A stretch of 64,000 nucleotides of DNA from Anaeramoeba flamelloides (Eukaryota > Metamonada > Anaeramoebidae), in assembly GCA_027625915.1 (NCBI GenBank), contig JANTQA010000042.1:5158001-5222000 (forward strand), read 5' to 3'. Shown here piece after piece: positions 36,101 to 44,723 of the stretch. The translations under genes were made by a program, and so were the position numbers. Under the pieces are notes generated by a model. That model ran no database searches, had not been told where the DNA came from, and was given only the letters and a program-made list of their open reading frames with translations. The stretch's first letter is position 1, and every line of letters starts with the position of its first letter.

Positions 36101-36319
36101 AAGGGCAACAATAAAAAAGTGGATGCTTTCAAAGCCATACATCATAAAGAGCAAAATTGGGCTAAATACTATTGAAAAGAGATATCGTTGCTTAATCTTT
36201 TGAATGTACTTGAACCAATAAGAAAGAAAATAGACCATTAAACCTGCTGTAAATCTAATTGAGAGGTTTAGTGGCAAGCCAATATTAATTTTTGAAAAGA
36301 GACTTTCAAGAAGTGTCAT
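24154..36319 (-). CDS. MBOAT-family lysophospholipid acyltransferase (4 exons)
   Basis: Exons: 36319-36019, 31488-31169, 29128-28863 and 24718-24154. Membrane-bound O-acyltransferases move acyl chains from acyl-CoA onto lysophospholipids in the ER. Exon 1 has ATG, NIGLPLNLSIRF and hydrophobic helices ending MMYLTI. Exon 2 has NMSGPLMFEVLKLISLGWN, ELPSLTEHFSY and FKPYKDFI. Exon 3 has RRRYYGAFKFSEGHNI and GFGFNGYNYDG. Exon 4 has NRLMHHWLKYNVYYR and the catalytic-His block TCIWHGQRWCYYF, then membrane helices and a basic tail. This order matches the LPLAT branch. Donors are GTACGT, GTTTTT and GTAAAT; acceptors TTAAAG, TTTTAG and ATATAG. Exons 3-4 join in phase (split Trp codon). Exons 1-2 need about four 1-2-nt frame changes (near 36055, the A9 run at 31368-31376, about 31290 and 31265). 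The cause is assembly error or decay; exons 3-4 are intact. Confidence 0.8.
24830..25030. repeat. Degenerate short-period repeat (ATCGTGATA-like)
   Basis: ATCGTAATAAAG, GCGATAATC, ATCGCCATTAT, ACGTGATATTC, ATCGTGATTTA and TTGTGATAAA recur every ~25-35 bp. It lies in MBOAT intron 3 and is non-coding. It may be a decayed minisatellite. Confidence 0.4.
25513..26453. mobile_element. Foldback element inserted in copy A, 9-bp duplication
   Basis: ATTTCAAAA at 25504-25512 recurs at 26454-26462, and copy B reads uninterrupted (GGAAATTGCAAAATTGAGATC near 29680). So 941 bp were gained here or lost there. Inside, 25518-25680 and 26115-26298 are diverged inverted arms sharing AAAATACCCGAAAAT and AATACTCATAA. 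The centre (25880-26090) is C-rich and G-poor, the mirror image of the G-rich loop at 690-1020. 26299-26453 lies outside the arms, so the inner limit may be ATTTCAAAC at 26288-26296 with a second unit following. A 9-bp duplication favours a Mutator-like origin. Confidence 0.7.
26990..27640 (+). mobile_element. Degraded LINE reverse-transcriptase fragment
   Basis: Across several frames the plus strand carries motifs of non-LTR retrotransposon reverse transcriptase in the right order: YRPISINSAQGE (about 27045), QFGFRKKFLIEEL (about 27148), TIDLRNCFALVPH (about 27255) and GVYQGCPLSFNNLY (about 27380). The fingers/palm order and spacing fit, but the catalytic YxDD region, endonuclease and 3' end are absent, and stops and frame changes are frequent. 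It is dead and truncated. It lies antisense within MBOAT intron 3 and is absent from copy B. Confidence 0.65.
29575..32455 (+). repeat. Long direct repeat, copy B
   Basis: Partner of 25415-28440. Blocks 29575-29680, 29690-30100 and 31715-32455 match copy A in order. Where copy A has LINE sequence, copy B has repeat A (30106-31110) and, between 31169 and 31488, exon 2 of the MBOAT gene on the opposite strand. The 31890-32130 block contains NQFGFNLPVYKNENSLSL and LQLYIENGNLKNKS in broken frames, supporting a transposase ancestry for the shared unit. Copies differ at many positions, so the duplication is not recent. Confidence 0.7.
30106..31110 (+). repeat. Repeat family A, copy 2
   Basis: Same landmarks in the same order as 7685-8760, running through GGTTTCAAAGTT at 31019. 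It lies in MBOAT intron 2 immediately downstream, on the gene strand, of exon 2. Short frames here (30864-31110, both strands) are within the repeat and not genes. Confidence 0.75.
32953..34925. mobile_element. 1.97-kb TTAA-flanked element in MBOAT intron 1
   Basis: TTAA at 32949-32952 and 34926-34929. The left end GGTAGTAGGTACC and the right end, in reverse complement GGGAGTAGCAACACC, match the termini of 11207-12585. The left 420 bp form their own foldback: 32975-33125 is inverted at 33200-33360, with a conserved TGCCACAATA hairpin. The right part is AT-rich filler with no coding frame. Confidence 0.7.
34930..36018. other. Remainder of MBOAT intron 1
   Basis: From the TTAA element to the GTACGT donor at 36018. 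T-rich and A-rich tracts, no extra exon recognised. The exon 1-exon 2 reading phase closes without any additional exon. Confidence 0.5.
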
Positions 36320-37163
36320 TTGTGGTAAAAAAATAAAAACTCGAGAATTTTTCTCAAATGATTCTTTATTTTCGTCAATTATTAAAACCAGTGTAAATCA
36401 AACTTTGAACACTTACATTAGAAAAAATTAGTTACAGGTTTTTTGTATTGGTGTATTCATTTTGAATTGTTCTTTTTCTAATTTAAAGGCAAAATCATAG
36501 AGGTGAAGAAAAAAAAGTTCGAAATTTCCCAAAAACTTTTTTACTAATTTTCAAGCTAACTTAATTCCAATTAAAAAATAAGATATAAAGTATGATTGGT
36601 TTTTAATAAGGACCAAAAAAAAAAAGAGGACTTTTATTAGAAATAGAGAAGAGAAGGGATACACCAATTTTTTATTTGAATTTTTTTAAATATTTAATTT
36701 TGAAAATAAGTGTATTTGTTTTGAAGTGCCTCTTTGTAACCTTTGAGATCTCAAAGATTTTTTTTTTCATTTTTTTCTAATTTTAAAATGAGTTATTTTT
36801 TCCTCGGGATGTTAAATAATCCTTAATTTTTCAAATATAGAGATCTATAAGAACATCGATAAATTCAATTAAATTATATTTAGTTGAAGGTGTACTTCAA
36901 TAAAACAATTGTTTTTAAATCGAAGATATTTTAAAAATTGGAAATATCAAAAATGAAAAGTAATTTTTTTTTCTTGAAATATAATTTAATGAATTGTTTT
37001 AATTCTTTTTTTAACTTTTTTTTTTTTTTTGTTTGGATTTTTTGTAAAAGAATACACCCTGAACAATTTTTTTTTTTCATTATTTGGGTTGTTATCTTTA
37101 TATCTGGTTATTTTTATTATTAACCAATTTCTGGGATTTAGAGAATGGGTATTTTTTTTTCAT
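36320..37163. other. Upstream region of the MBOAT gene
   Basis: AT-rich promoter-side sequence. Plus-strand frames at 36938-37305 are phenylalanine-rich low complexity and the antisense of the possible exon at 37164-37418. No motif can be defended. Confidence 0.4.
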
Positions 37164-37418
37164 TCATGCCTTGGTTTTTTGTATTCTTTTGATTATGTTC
37201 TTCAATATTTCAATTTCGTCTTTTTCTTCATTATCATCTTCTTCTTTGTCATTTTTTTTCTTTTTTTTTTTTACTTTTTTTGTTATTTCGATTTTTTTTA
37301 AATAAAAGGGATAAAATTTCACAATCTCATTTTCTTGTGGTAAATCAATACTTGGGTACAAAGTAAATTTAAAGTGGCTTATTACATCATTAAATATGAA
37401 ATTTTGGAATAAAAACAA
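37164..37418 (-). CDS. Possible terminal exon, unidentified protein
   Basis: The frame reads HFKFTLYPSIDLPQENEI then VKFYPFYLKKIEI, followed by a poly-lysine/acidic stretch and ILKNIIKRIQKTKA before a stop. The first part has ordinary protein composition and hydrophobic periodicity. The K/E-rich tail is in the same style as other genes here. There is no good ATG in context; the T-rich run just upstream (37420-37450) could be a splice acceptor region, so this may be the last exon of a minus-strand gene. Earlier exons were not found before the hairpin array. Chance remains possible. Confidence 0.35.
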   Translation of the reverse strand: MFLFQNFIFNDVISHFKFTLYPSIDLPQENEIVKFYPFYLKKIEITKKVKKKKKKNDKEEDDNEEKDEIEILKNIIKRIQKTKA

Positions 37419-37879
37419 AAATAAAAATAAAATAATATATTTAGGAATTATAATCCCTGAAAACGAAAAAAATTATCTTTTCTAAAGTATAAGCTAAATT
37501 TCAAAAAATAGGGGCAGATTGTTAATCATATAAAAGATTATTATTTTTTTTTTTTTGAATAATAATGTTTTTTACTAAAGTGTTTAGAGATAATAACCAA
37601 TATAGATTAATAAATAAAAATATAGTTTAATCATTTTATTTTTTTGAAAGACAAACGAAAAAAGAAATAAATAAGAAAAATTAATTTTGCCCCTAATTTT
37701 GAAATTTTGCTTAAGCTTTGTTATTATGGTTCATCATTGTTTGATTTGAATGTTAAAATGGGCAATATATGTTGTTTAAAAATGAATTTTATTGAAAAAT
37801 ATCTCCACAATTTCAAATTTGAGAAATAAAAAGAAATTTTCAGAAATAATCGTTTAATTTCTAAAATTAAATAAAATCT

Positions 37880-39075
37880 AAGAGCTGTTTTCCCGTATTC
37901 AAAAGATTAGAGTAAAATCTTTAATTTAACACAATTCTTTTAAATTCTGGAAAACATTATGACAATTTTCTTGTGGTTTTCTATTAAATTTCAAACATCC
38001 ATTGATTTTCGTTAGGTTTTTTTGAGTTTTCTATTTGTTTGGAAAATTAATAGATTTTCGTTAGGTTTTTTTTAATTTTTGATTTGAACAGAAAAATTAT
38101 TAAAATTTTCTGTTTATTTCAAAAAGTAAAAAAAACTTAGAACACTTCACAAAGAAAATAGAAAACCTCAAAAAAACTAGAGCACTTCATAAATAAACAG
38201 AAAATACAAGAAAACCTAACGGCTTCACAAATAAAATAGAAAAGTAACGAAAATCTATTGATTTTCCAAAAACAGAAAACCACAATAAAAGCTTGGCAAT
38301 TGACGGACACTTAGCTTTTTTTTTTTTTTAATATTTGAAATTAACCGAAAATTTGTTTAATATACTGTTTAAAAAATTAAGGAAAAAATCGGAAGTGTTA
38401 GCGGGGTACCGTCAACTGTCTAGGTTTTCCCGAATTCGAACGAATAGAGAAAAATCAGAGATTTTAATTAATTCTTTTAAATATTGGAAAAGCTAAAGAT
38501 TGTTTTTTTTTACTTTTTGAAATAAACTGAAAATCTATTGATTTTCCAAATAAACAGAAAACTCTGGAAAACCTAACGAAAAGTGTCCGTATAGTATCAT
38601 AGACTGTCTAGGTTTTCTTGAGGTTTTCTCTTTTGGTTATTAAATCTATCGATTTTACGAATAAATAGAAAATTCAAGAAAACCTAACGGCGCTTTTCCA
38701 AAATTCAAAAGAATTGAGAAAAAGCATAGATTTTACTCAATTCTTTTAAATTCTGGAAAAGATAACGGTGTATTTTTTTTTTTTACTTTTTGAAATAAAT
38801 CAAAAATTTCAAAAATTTTCTGTTCATTTCAAAAATTCAAAAAAACCCAACGGAAGTGTCCATCAAGTCACTAGCTTTTATTGTGGTTTTCTGTTTTATT
38901 AGTAAAATCCATCGACTTTCCTAATAAACAGAAAACTCAAAAAAAAACCTAGAATACTTCACAAATAAATATAAAACCTCAAGAAAACCTAAAGGCAGTT
39001 TTCCAGGATTCAAAAGAATTGAGAAAAATGTTTGATTTAACTCTATTCTTTTAAATTCTAGAAAACCTACCGAAA
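37880..39075. repeat. Modular hairpin array 1
   Basis: An array of self-complementary units in both orientations. Type I units have arms TTTTCCAGAATTCAAAAGAA and their complement (37887-37955, 38425-38500, about 38690-38770, 39000-39065). Type II arms contain TACTTTTTGAAATAAA and its complement. Type III arms contain GGTTTTCTGTTTTATTAGTA and its complement. Units begin near CTAGGTTTT or CTAGCTTTT and end near AAAACCTAACGG. GTCCGTCAAGTG-type linkers occur between some, and reversed at 38296-38315. From 38425 the order is I, II, III, I, II, III, then I. There is no coding potential. Related to 56395-57590. Origin unknown. Confidence 0.8.
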
Positions 39076-39370
39076 ATCAAAAAAAAATTATTTTTTTCCA
39101 ATTTAAAAGAACAAATAATTCTTTAATAGTCAAAATAATTGATTCTCAATTTGAAAGATATTTATTAAATTTAAAATTGCTTGAAAATATATTTCTGACC
39201 TCTTAACTATGAAAAAAAAAAAATTCAAATTTTTTACTATTAAATTTAAAAAAAATCTTAATAGATCCTATAAAATTGGATTTTCCAGCTTAAATGCTAA
39301 ATATCTTGAAAAATAATTTTTTTTAAAAAATCTTTTGTTAAATGATAGTATTTATTTTAAGTGGAGATAA
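39076..39370 (+). repeat. Conserved right flank of hairpin array 1
   Basis: Matches 57600-57865 collinearly: AATAATTCTTTAATAGTCAA, ATAATTG, TTTGAAAG, CTTAACTAT, AATTGGATTTTCCA, AATATCTT. So the array and this non-palindromic flank were duplicated as one unit. Confidence 0.7.
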
Positions 39371-40467
39371 CAAAAAGTTTTCACTTGAAAAATTATTAAA
39401 TATTTAATTATTTTTTCATAAAAATTATTACATAAAAAGGAAACCGAAAGTTAATTTTTCGAAAAGATAAACCAAATAATTTCGATTTGAAAACTCAATC
39501 TTTTGTGGGTTTTCAAATTGTTTACCTATAGATTAAAAGAAACAGGGAATACAAGAGGAATCAAAAGTTAGAAAAAATTGTTAGTTATTTAATTCCAAAA
39601 TTGTTCGATGTTTGCAACTAAAAGATTTGTTTTCTCAACAAAAAATTGAACCAAGGGGTTTATAGGAAGACTGATTTTTTTTTGAACTGTTCAAATGATA
39701 CCAAATATGCTAAGTTAAAATTGATCTAAATCGTATATGTTAAGATATCAAAATATTGTGAATTTTTTTTCAAAACCCTTTTTCGAAAGATCCATAGCAT
39801 TTTTCAAAAGTTGGTGATGCAAAATGATTTTGCAAGAATCAAGAGATTTCAGAAATCAAAATTTAAATCAGAAAGATCTCAAATAGCCCTTAGTGAGGTT
39901 ACAGTAAGCTGACACTTGAACAATTGGATGTTTAAAAAAATTAATTTGGTAATTCCAAGAATTTACTTCACTCGAAAATATAAAGAAATGAACAACAAGA
40001 GTTGTTTTGAACTAAAATTCCAAAACAGAAACCCAGGTAAATCTTTTTTTATTTTCAGAAAAACTTACGGTAGATTTTTAATAATTTTTTGTTTGTCGTA
40101 TGATTTTTTTGGTTGGGGTAAAAGGAAATTTCTTTCTAAAAAAATTTTTGGTACTGTTGTGTTTTAAAAGAAATTATTTCAACTACTAGTGAAAATGAAG
40201 AAATTATTCGATACCAACAAATATTAACAAAAAAAAATTAAAAAAAAGATTCAATGTTTCCATAAAAATCTCAGTATTAAGTGACATAAATTCGAAAATA
40301 AACAAGATAAGAAAAACTACACCACACATAGAGTGAAGAATTGAGATCAAAGAAATACTTAAAGCAACAAAATGCAAAATATTCTCATTTTTTCTAACTT
40401 ACATAAAAAACAAAATATTGCTTTTTAAAAAAAATAATTTACTTTTTTTAAAACAAAAACAAATCCA
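39371..40467. other. Upstream region of the eIF4B-like gene
   Basis: AT-rich, no exon recognised. The 83-codon frame at 39916-40167 is open but has no domain, and its base composition equals that of the flanks. A promoter presumably lies in the last few hundred bases; no motif is defensible. Confidence 0.4.
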
Positions 40468-42624
40468 ATGTCTAAAAAAAGAAAAGGTAAGAAGATTGCA
40501 CTAAACGATTTTCTTGATGAAAGCGAATCCGATCCTGAAGATTATTTGGTTGCCGAAAATTATGGCGAAGAAAAGAGACCAGTGGAAAGACAAAGTCAAA
40601 ACTGGCGTGAAGGATCTCGTAACCAAGGCGGTAATAACAACGAATACTCCGGCCGTGGTGGCGGAAGGGGCAATAGGTATGGGTACAACAATAGGTACGA
40701 CAATAGAAACCGTTTTGAAGGTGGAAGAGGCAGAGGCCGAGGCAGAGAAAGGTATGACGAACAAGATAATAGAGGAAGAGGCCGAGGATGGGGAAGAGGC
40801 AGAGGAAGGTTTAATGATAAGAGCGAAGTTTCTGACAATTGGAGAAATTCTGGCAAGACAGGAGATACAATCTTGACCCGAAAATCAAATCGAAACCAAG
40901 ATTCTTATAACAGAAGAAATTATGACAGAAGACCAAGATATCGAAGGAGAAGTTATTCAAGAAGCAGATCCAGAAGTAGATCCAGAAGTAGATCCGGAAG
41001 CAGAAGCCCAATTAGATCAAGAAGCCCAATTAGAAGAAGAAGAAGAAGCCTAAGTAGAAGTAGATCAAGAAGCCTAAGTAGAAGTAGAAGCAGAAGTAGA
41101 TCAAGAAGTCCTTTAAACAGAAGCAGAAGCCCAATTAGATCAAGAAGCCCAATTAGAAGAAGAAGTTCAATTGGAAGAACAAGAAGTCCAATAAGCAGAA
41201 GTAGAAGCCCAAGTAGAAGTCCATTACGTAGAAGTAGATCAAGAAGTCTAAGTAGAAGTAGAAGCAGAAGTAGATCAAGAACCCCAATTAGAAGTAGAAG
41301 TGGAAGTCCTAAAAAAGCAGATGAAAACGAAACACAAAAAGATGAAAACGAAGAAAATAATGTTAAAAGAAGTCCAAGTAGAAGTAGAAGTAGAAGTAGA
41401 AGTAGAAGTAGAAGTAGAAGTAGAAGTAGAAGCCGAAGCCGAAGCCTAAGCCCAAGCCCAATTAGATCAAGAAGCTATAGTAGAAGTAGAAGCTAAGTAG
41501 AAGTAGAAGTAGAAGTAGAAGTAGAAGTAGAAGTAGAAGTAGAAGTAGAAGTAGATCAAGATCAAGATCACCAAATTATCGAAGAAATGATTCTAGAAAC
41601 AGACGAAAATTTGAAAAAATTGAAATTCCAGACAAAGCACCATGGAAAATTTTGATAACGATTAAAAATACACAAGTTAAACAGCAAGAAATCAAAGAAT
41701 TTATTGAAGATGATAATGACATCAAAATTAAAAATTTCCGTGAAATGAGACCACTTCTCTATTGTGTAGAATTATTTGAAAGGGAAGATATGGTTAAAAT
41801 GGTAGATAAAAACAAAACAAGATTTTATGGTGGAATGATGTATATTAGACCATTTATTGATTATCCTACATATTCACAAGGACGAGGCAGAGGACGAGGT
41901 AGAGGCAGGGGCAGGGGCAGATATGATGAACGAGATAATAGGGGAAGAGGAAGAGGAAGGGGAAGGGGAAGAGGAAGAGGAAGATATGGAAATGATGATT
42001 ACAATAAATATGAAGACAAAAGAAATTTCAGAAAAAATGAAGAAGAAGAAGAAAAAGAAAAGCCAGTTGAACGGAAAAAAATTGTTATCCTAGATAAAAA
42101 AGAAACCACTAATAAAACTGATAATCGCTCAAACATTTTTGGACAAGGAAGGGCAAGAGATCATGCCAAATTACCAAAAAAAAAAATCGTACCAAAAAAA
42201 AAAACAACAAAGAAAAAACAAAATACTAAAAATAAAAAAAAGAAAAAAAAAATGAAAAACCAAAAAACGGAAAAAAAAAAACAACAAAAAAAAATCTGAT
42301 AATGTGTTTGATGTTTTGACAAACAAAAAAAAGAAAAAGAAAACAAAGAAAAAGCCAAAAACAACCACAAAAACAACAAATGTTTGGGAGCAAAGAAAAA
42401 AACAAAAAGAACAAAAAGAAAAGAAAAAAACCCAACAAAAGAAAACCCAACAAAAGAAAACCCAACAAAAGAAAACCCAACAAAAGAAAACCCAACAAAA
42501 GAAAACCCAACAAAAGAAAACCCAACAAAAGAAAACCCAACAAAAGAAAACCCAACAAAAGAAAACCCAACAAAAGAAACCACAACAACAAAAAAAACAA
42601 AATACTAAAAATAAAAAAAAATAA
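40468..42624 (+). CDS. eIF4B-like SR/RGG/RRM RNA-binding protein
   Basis: The N terminus KRKGKKIALNDFLDE matches the eIF4B start (KGKxISLxDFL). Then an RGG-rich stretch (residues ~50-120), a long SR-repeat region (to ~340), an RRM-like fold (PWKILITIKNTQVK to GGMMYIRPFIDYP), a second RGG block and SNIFGQGRARD, like the eIF4B IFG-A-P-D motif. This combination fits a translation-initiation cofactor stimulating eIF4A helicase; the SR expansion is unusual. The frame breaks at 41494: AGAAGCTAAG where sister repeats read AGAAGCCTAAG, so one C seems missing. The SR repeat and RRM then continue in the next frame to 42299. A second 1-nt break in the A-run before 42297 would continue as SDNVFDVLTNK and NVWEQRKK into a 15-bp repeat tract, ending near 42624. 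Both breaks are in homopolymers, so base-calling error is likely; an intron is not apparent. The C terminus is uncertain. Confidence 0.65.
42431..42580 (+). repeat. Ten tandem 15-bp repeats (CCCAACAAAAGAAAA)
   Basis: Ten head-to-tail units, nine identical and the last with one change. Because 15 is a multiple of 3 and no unit frame holds a stop, all three plus-strand frames stay open (KTQQK, NKRKP or PTKEN repeats), as do minus frames (GFSFV or LLLGF). The frames therefore give no evidence for which one is used. Confidence 0.95.
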
Positions 42625-43022
42625 CACTCAAACTAAACAACAACAAAACAAAAAAGGAAAACAAAATAAAAATATAATCAAAATAAATCAAAAAAAATAA
42701 AGCATTTGAATAAGATTACAATAGAATGAAAAGATAAACAAAAATTAAAATTTTTATATTTTCATTTAAATATATTATAAATGTTCATTAGACATTTTTT
42801 CAGATACTTTTTTTTTTTATATGTAATATTATTTTTTAATAATATTACTCTTATTTTTTAAAAAAAAACAAATAATAAATATTAAATTCTTAATATTAAT
42901 CCCGAAGAATAGATAAATTTAATTCTTTGTAACTAAATAATTGATCAAAATAAAATATTTAATAATTTTTAAATAAATAATTATTTTTTTTTCATGTTTT
43001 TATTTCAAGCCTTTACTACCCC
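42625..43022. other. Downstream of the eIF4B-like gene
   Basis: A-rich, then AT-mixed non-coding sequence ending in CTACCCCTTAA, which resembles the right terminus of the GGGAGTAG elements and directly abuts the next element. Confidence 0.4.
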
Positions 43023-43026
43023 TTAA

Positions 43027-44301
43027 GGTTTACAATCCCTGAAACTGGATAAAGGATTATCTTGTATTAGGCATAATGTCATATTATTTTGGTCATTAGA
43101 TGATTAATCTTAGAATTTGATATTGGGGTTTTAAAAGTGGAGTATCAAAATTGAATTTATTGTTTTTTTTTTTTCCAAAACCAAATTGAAGAGTGTAAAG
43201 CTATTGGAGAGGAAGGCATTGAATTATAAATGGAGATTTTTGGGTTGCCAATTGAAAATAAACTAAATTCCAAAAATTTGGATACAGTTTAAACAGCTGA
43301 AAGAATAACAATACTACACCTTTCATTCCTATTGAAAGAATTTTGAATTTAACAAACTATTTTTTCATTTTTTCTCTTTTTTGTTTTGTTTTGATTTCTT
43401 TTTTTTCCAGTTCAGTAATCTGTTTTATTTGACAAGAAAAATTTCCCCAATGATTGTAGAAGGTTAGTGTTGAAGTTGTTTAAATTGAAAAATCACATAC
43501 AATTGGTCGATGGTAGTTTATCATTTGATTGCTCAACAATTGTACAAGAAATTTCAACAAATTTGCGAATACAATTTTGGGATATCACTCATTTCATCAT
43601 TTTGAATGCACACATATTTTGGCTTTTTTCGTTGTATATTTTTTTCATTTATGTGGATAAAAATGATTACATTTAAAAACATTAATACTGGGTTACTTAA
43701 ATGTGGTATAATATTATCTTCACAAATAACCAATTTTTTAGAGCATCTATATAACATTTTTATAACAAAATTTCCTTTTATACGATGATTTTTTCAATAT
43801 TTTTTTTAAAAACTATTCTTGTTGGAGACTTATAACATGCTACAAATTTTATAATTATTTTTTAACAATTTTTTATGTTCTAAAAGTTGATATTATAAAA
43901 TTTTATAACATTTTGAATATTTGTAACGCCTTTACAGCACGGTAAAATCATGTTATAAACTTTTTTTTTATTAGCGTTGAGAAAATATAATAAATTGAGG
44001 GTTTTTTTTACCTATTTAAGATTGAATATATAAAAATTTTTAGAATGGGGTTTATTATTTTGGTTTGCTTTCATTTGGATCTTTCAAAAAAATTATATAA
44101 TTTTTTAGAGCTATATAAGTATAAATGAAATGAAAAATCCAATAAGATACCCCAAGAATCTTCATTTATTTTTCAATACATTCCATTCCATTATCCTAAC
44201 ACTCTTCAAATCACTTTTTGAAAAAAAAAAAAAAAATTGAACAAAAAAAATTATTTTTGAGCAAAGATTAAAATTCATATTAAGTGAAGGGACAATCCTA
44301 A
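43027..44301. mobile_element. AAGGTTTACAATCCC-family element, interrupted
   Basis: TTAA at 43023-43026 precedes GGTTTACAATCCCTGAAAC. The left arm (to about 43260) and right arm (about 44150-44301, CCTAACACTCTTCAAATC ... GGGACAATCCTAAA) match the complete copy at 59789-60349. About 700 bp of other sequence, including a Tc1-like relic, separate the arms. Old and inactive. Confidence 0.5.
43275..43990 (-). mobile_element. Tc1/mariner-like relic with transposase fragment
   Basis: 43275-43309 is the reverse complement of the terminus at 12329-12363, marking one end of this family. On the minus strand 43757-43554 reads KKLVICEDNIIPHLSNPVLM, which has the (D)N-x-x-P-H-x-S spacing around the second catalytic Asp of Tc1/mariner transposases. 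Flanking sequence is disrupted and the other end was not found, so limits are approximate. Confidence 0.4.
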
Positions 44302-44526
44302 ATGTACCATAAGAATTTATATTTAACATGATGCAACATAACACCTTTTTTTAGTTTCCGTGGGTTGTAAAACTTAAGTCTGGGGTATATATTTTTTTGA
44401 TTTTTAATATCTTATTTTTGAAAAAAAATACTATTCTTTCTAAATTATAATTCAAAAATAGTGTGGTAAATATCTTTTAATGTGTTCTTAAATCCAGCAT
44501 GTATAATAATTATCTTTTTCTTCTTA

Positions 44527-44723
44527 CAGTCAGTTTCACTTTTAAGACACAAACTTTCAACCAAATTTAAGGCACAAATAAAATCTCAAATTAAGGCACA
44601 AAATTCAAATTCTAGTAAAATAATTTGTGAAAATTATATTTCCAAAAAATTGTGCTAAAATTTGAGATTTTTTTGTGCCTTAAATTTCGTTGAAAGTTTG
44701 TGCATTAAAAGTGAAACTGGCTG
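44527..44723. mobile_element. 197-bp TA-flanked MITE (CAGTCAGTTTCAC)
   Basis: TA at 44525-44526 and 44724-44725. The termini CAGTCAGTTTCACTTTTAAG and the complement of CTTAAATTTCGTTGAAAGTT lie in arms of ~70 bp. Almost the whole element folds back. Its twin is at 62712-62905. TA duplication plus CAGT ends is the Tc1/mariner (Stowaway-like) signature. Confidence 0.85.

Noticed and set aside
36938-37305. Phenylalanine-rich plus-strand frames
   Set aside because: T-rich low complexity and antisense to a more protein-like minus-strand frame.
39916-40167. 83-codon frame upstream of the eIF4B-like gene
   Set aside because: Low-complexity aromatic/basic sequence with no support; its composition equals that of the flanks.
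40501-41011. Overlapping frames on both strands across the SR/RGG gene
   Set aside because: Shadows of repetitive SR/RGG codons; only the 40468 frame has recognisable domains.
42161-42627. Long minus-strand frames rich in GFSFV or LLLGF repeats
   Set aside because: Antisense of the 15-bp tandem repeat and A-rich tail; open only because the repeat lacks stops in every frame.
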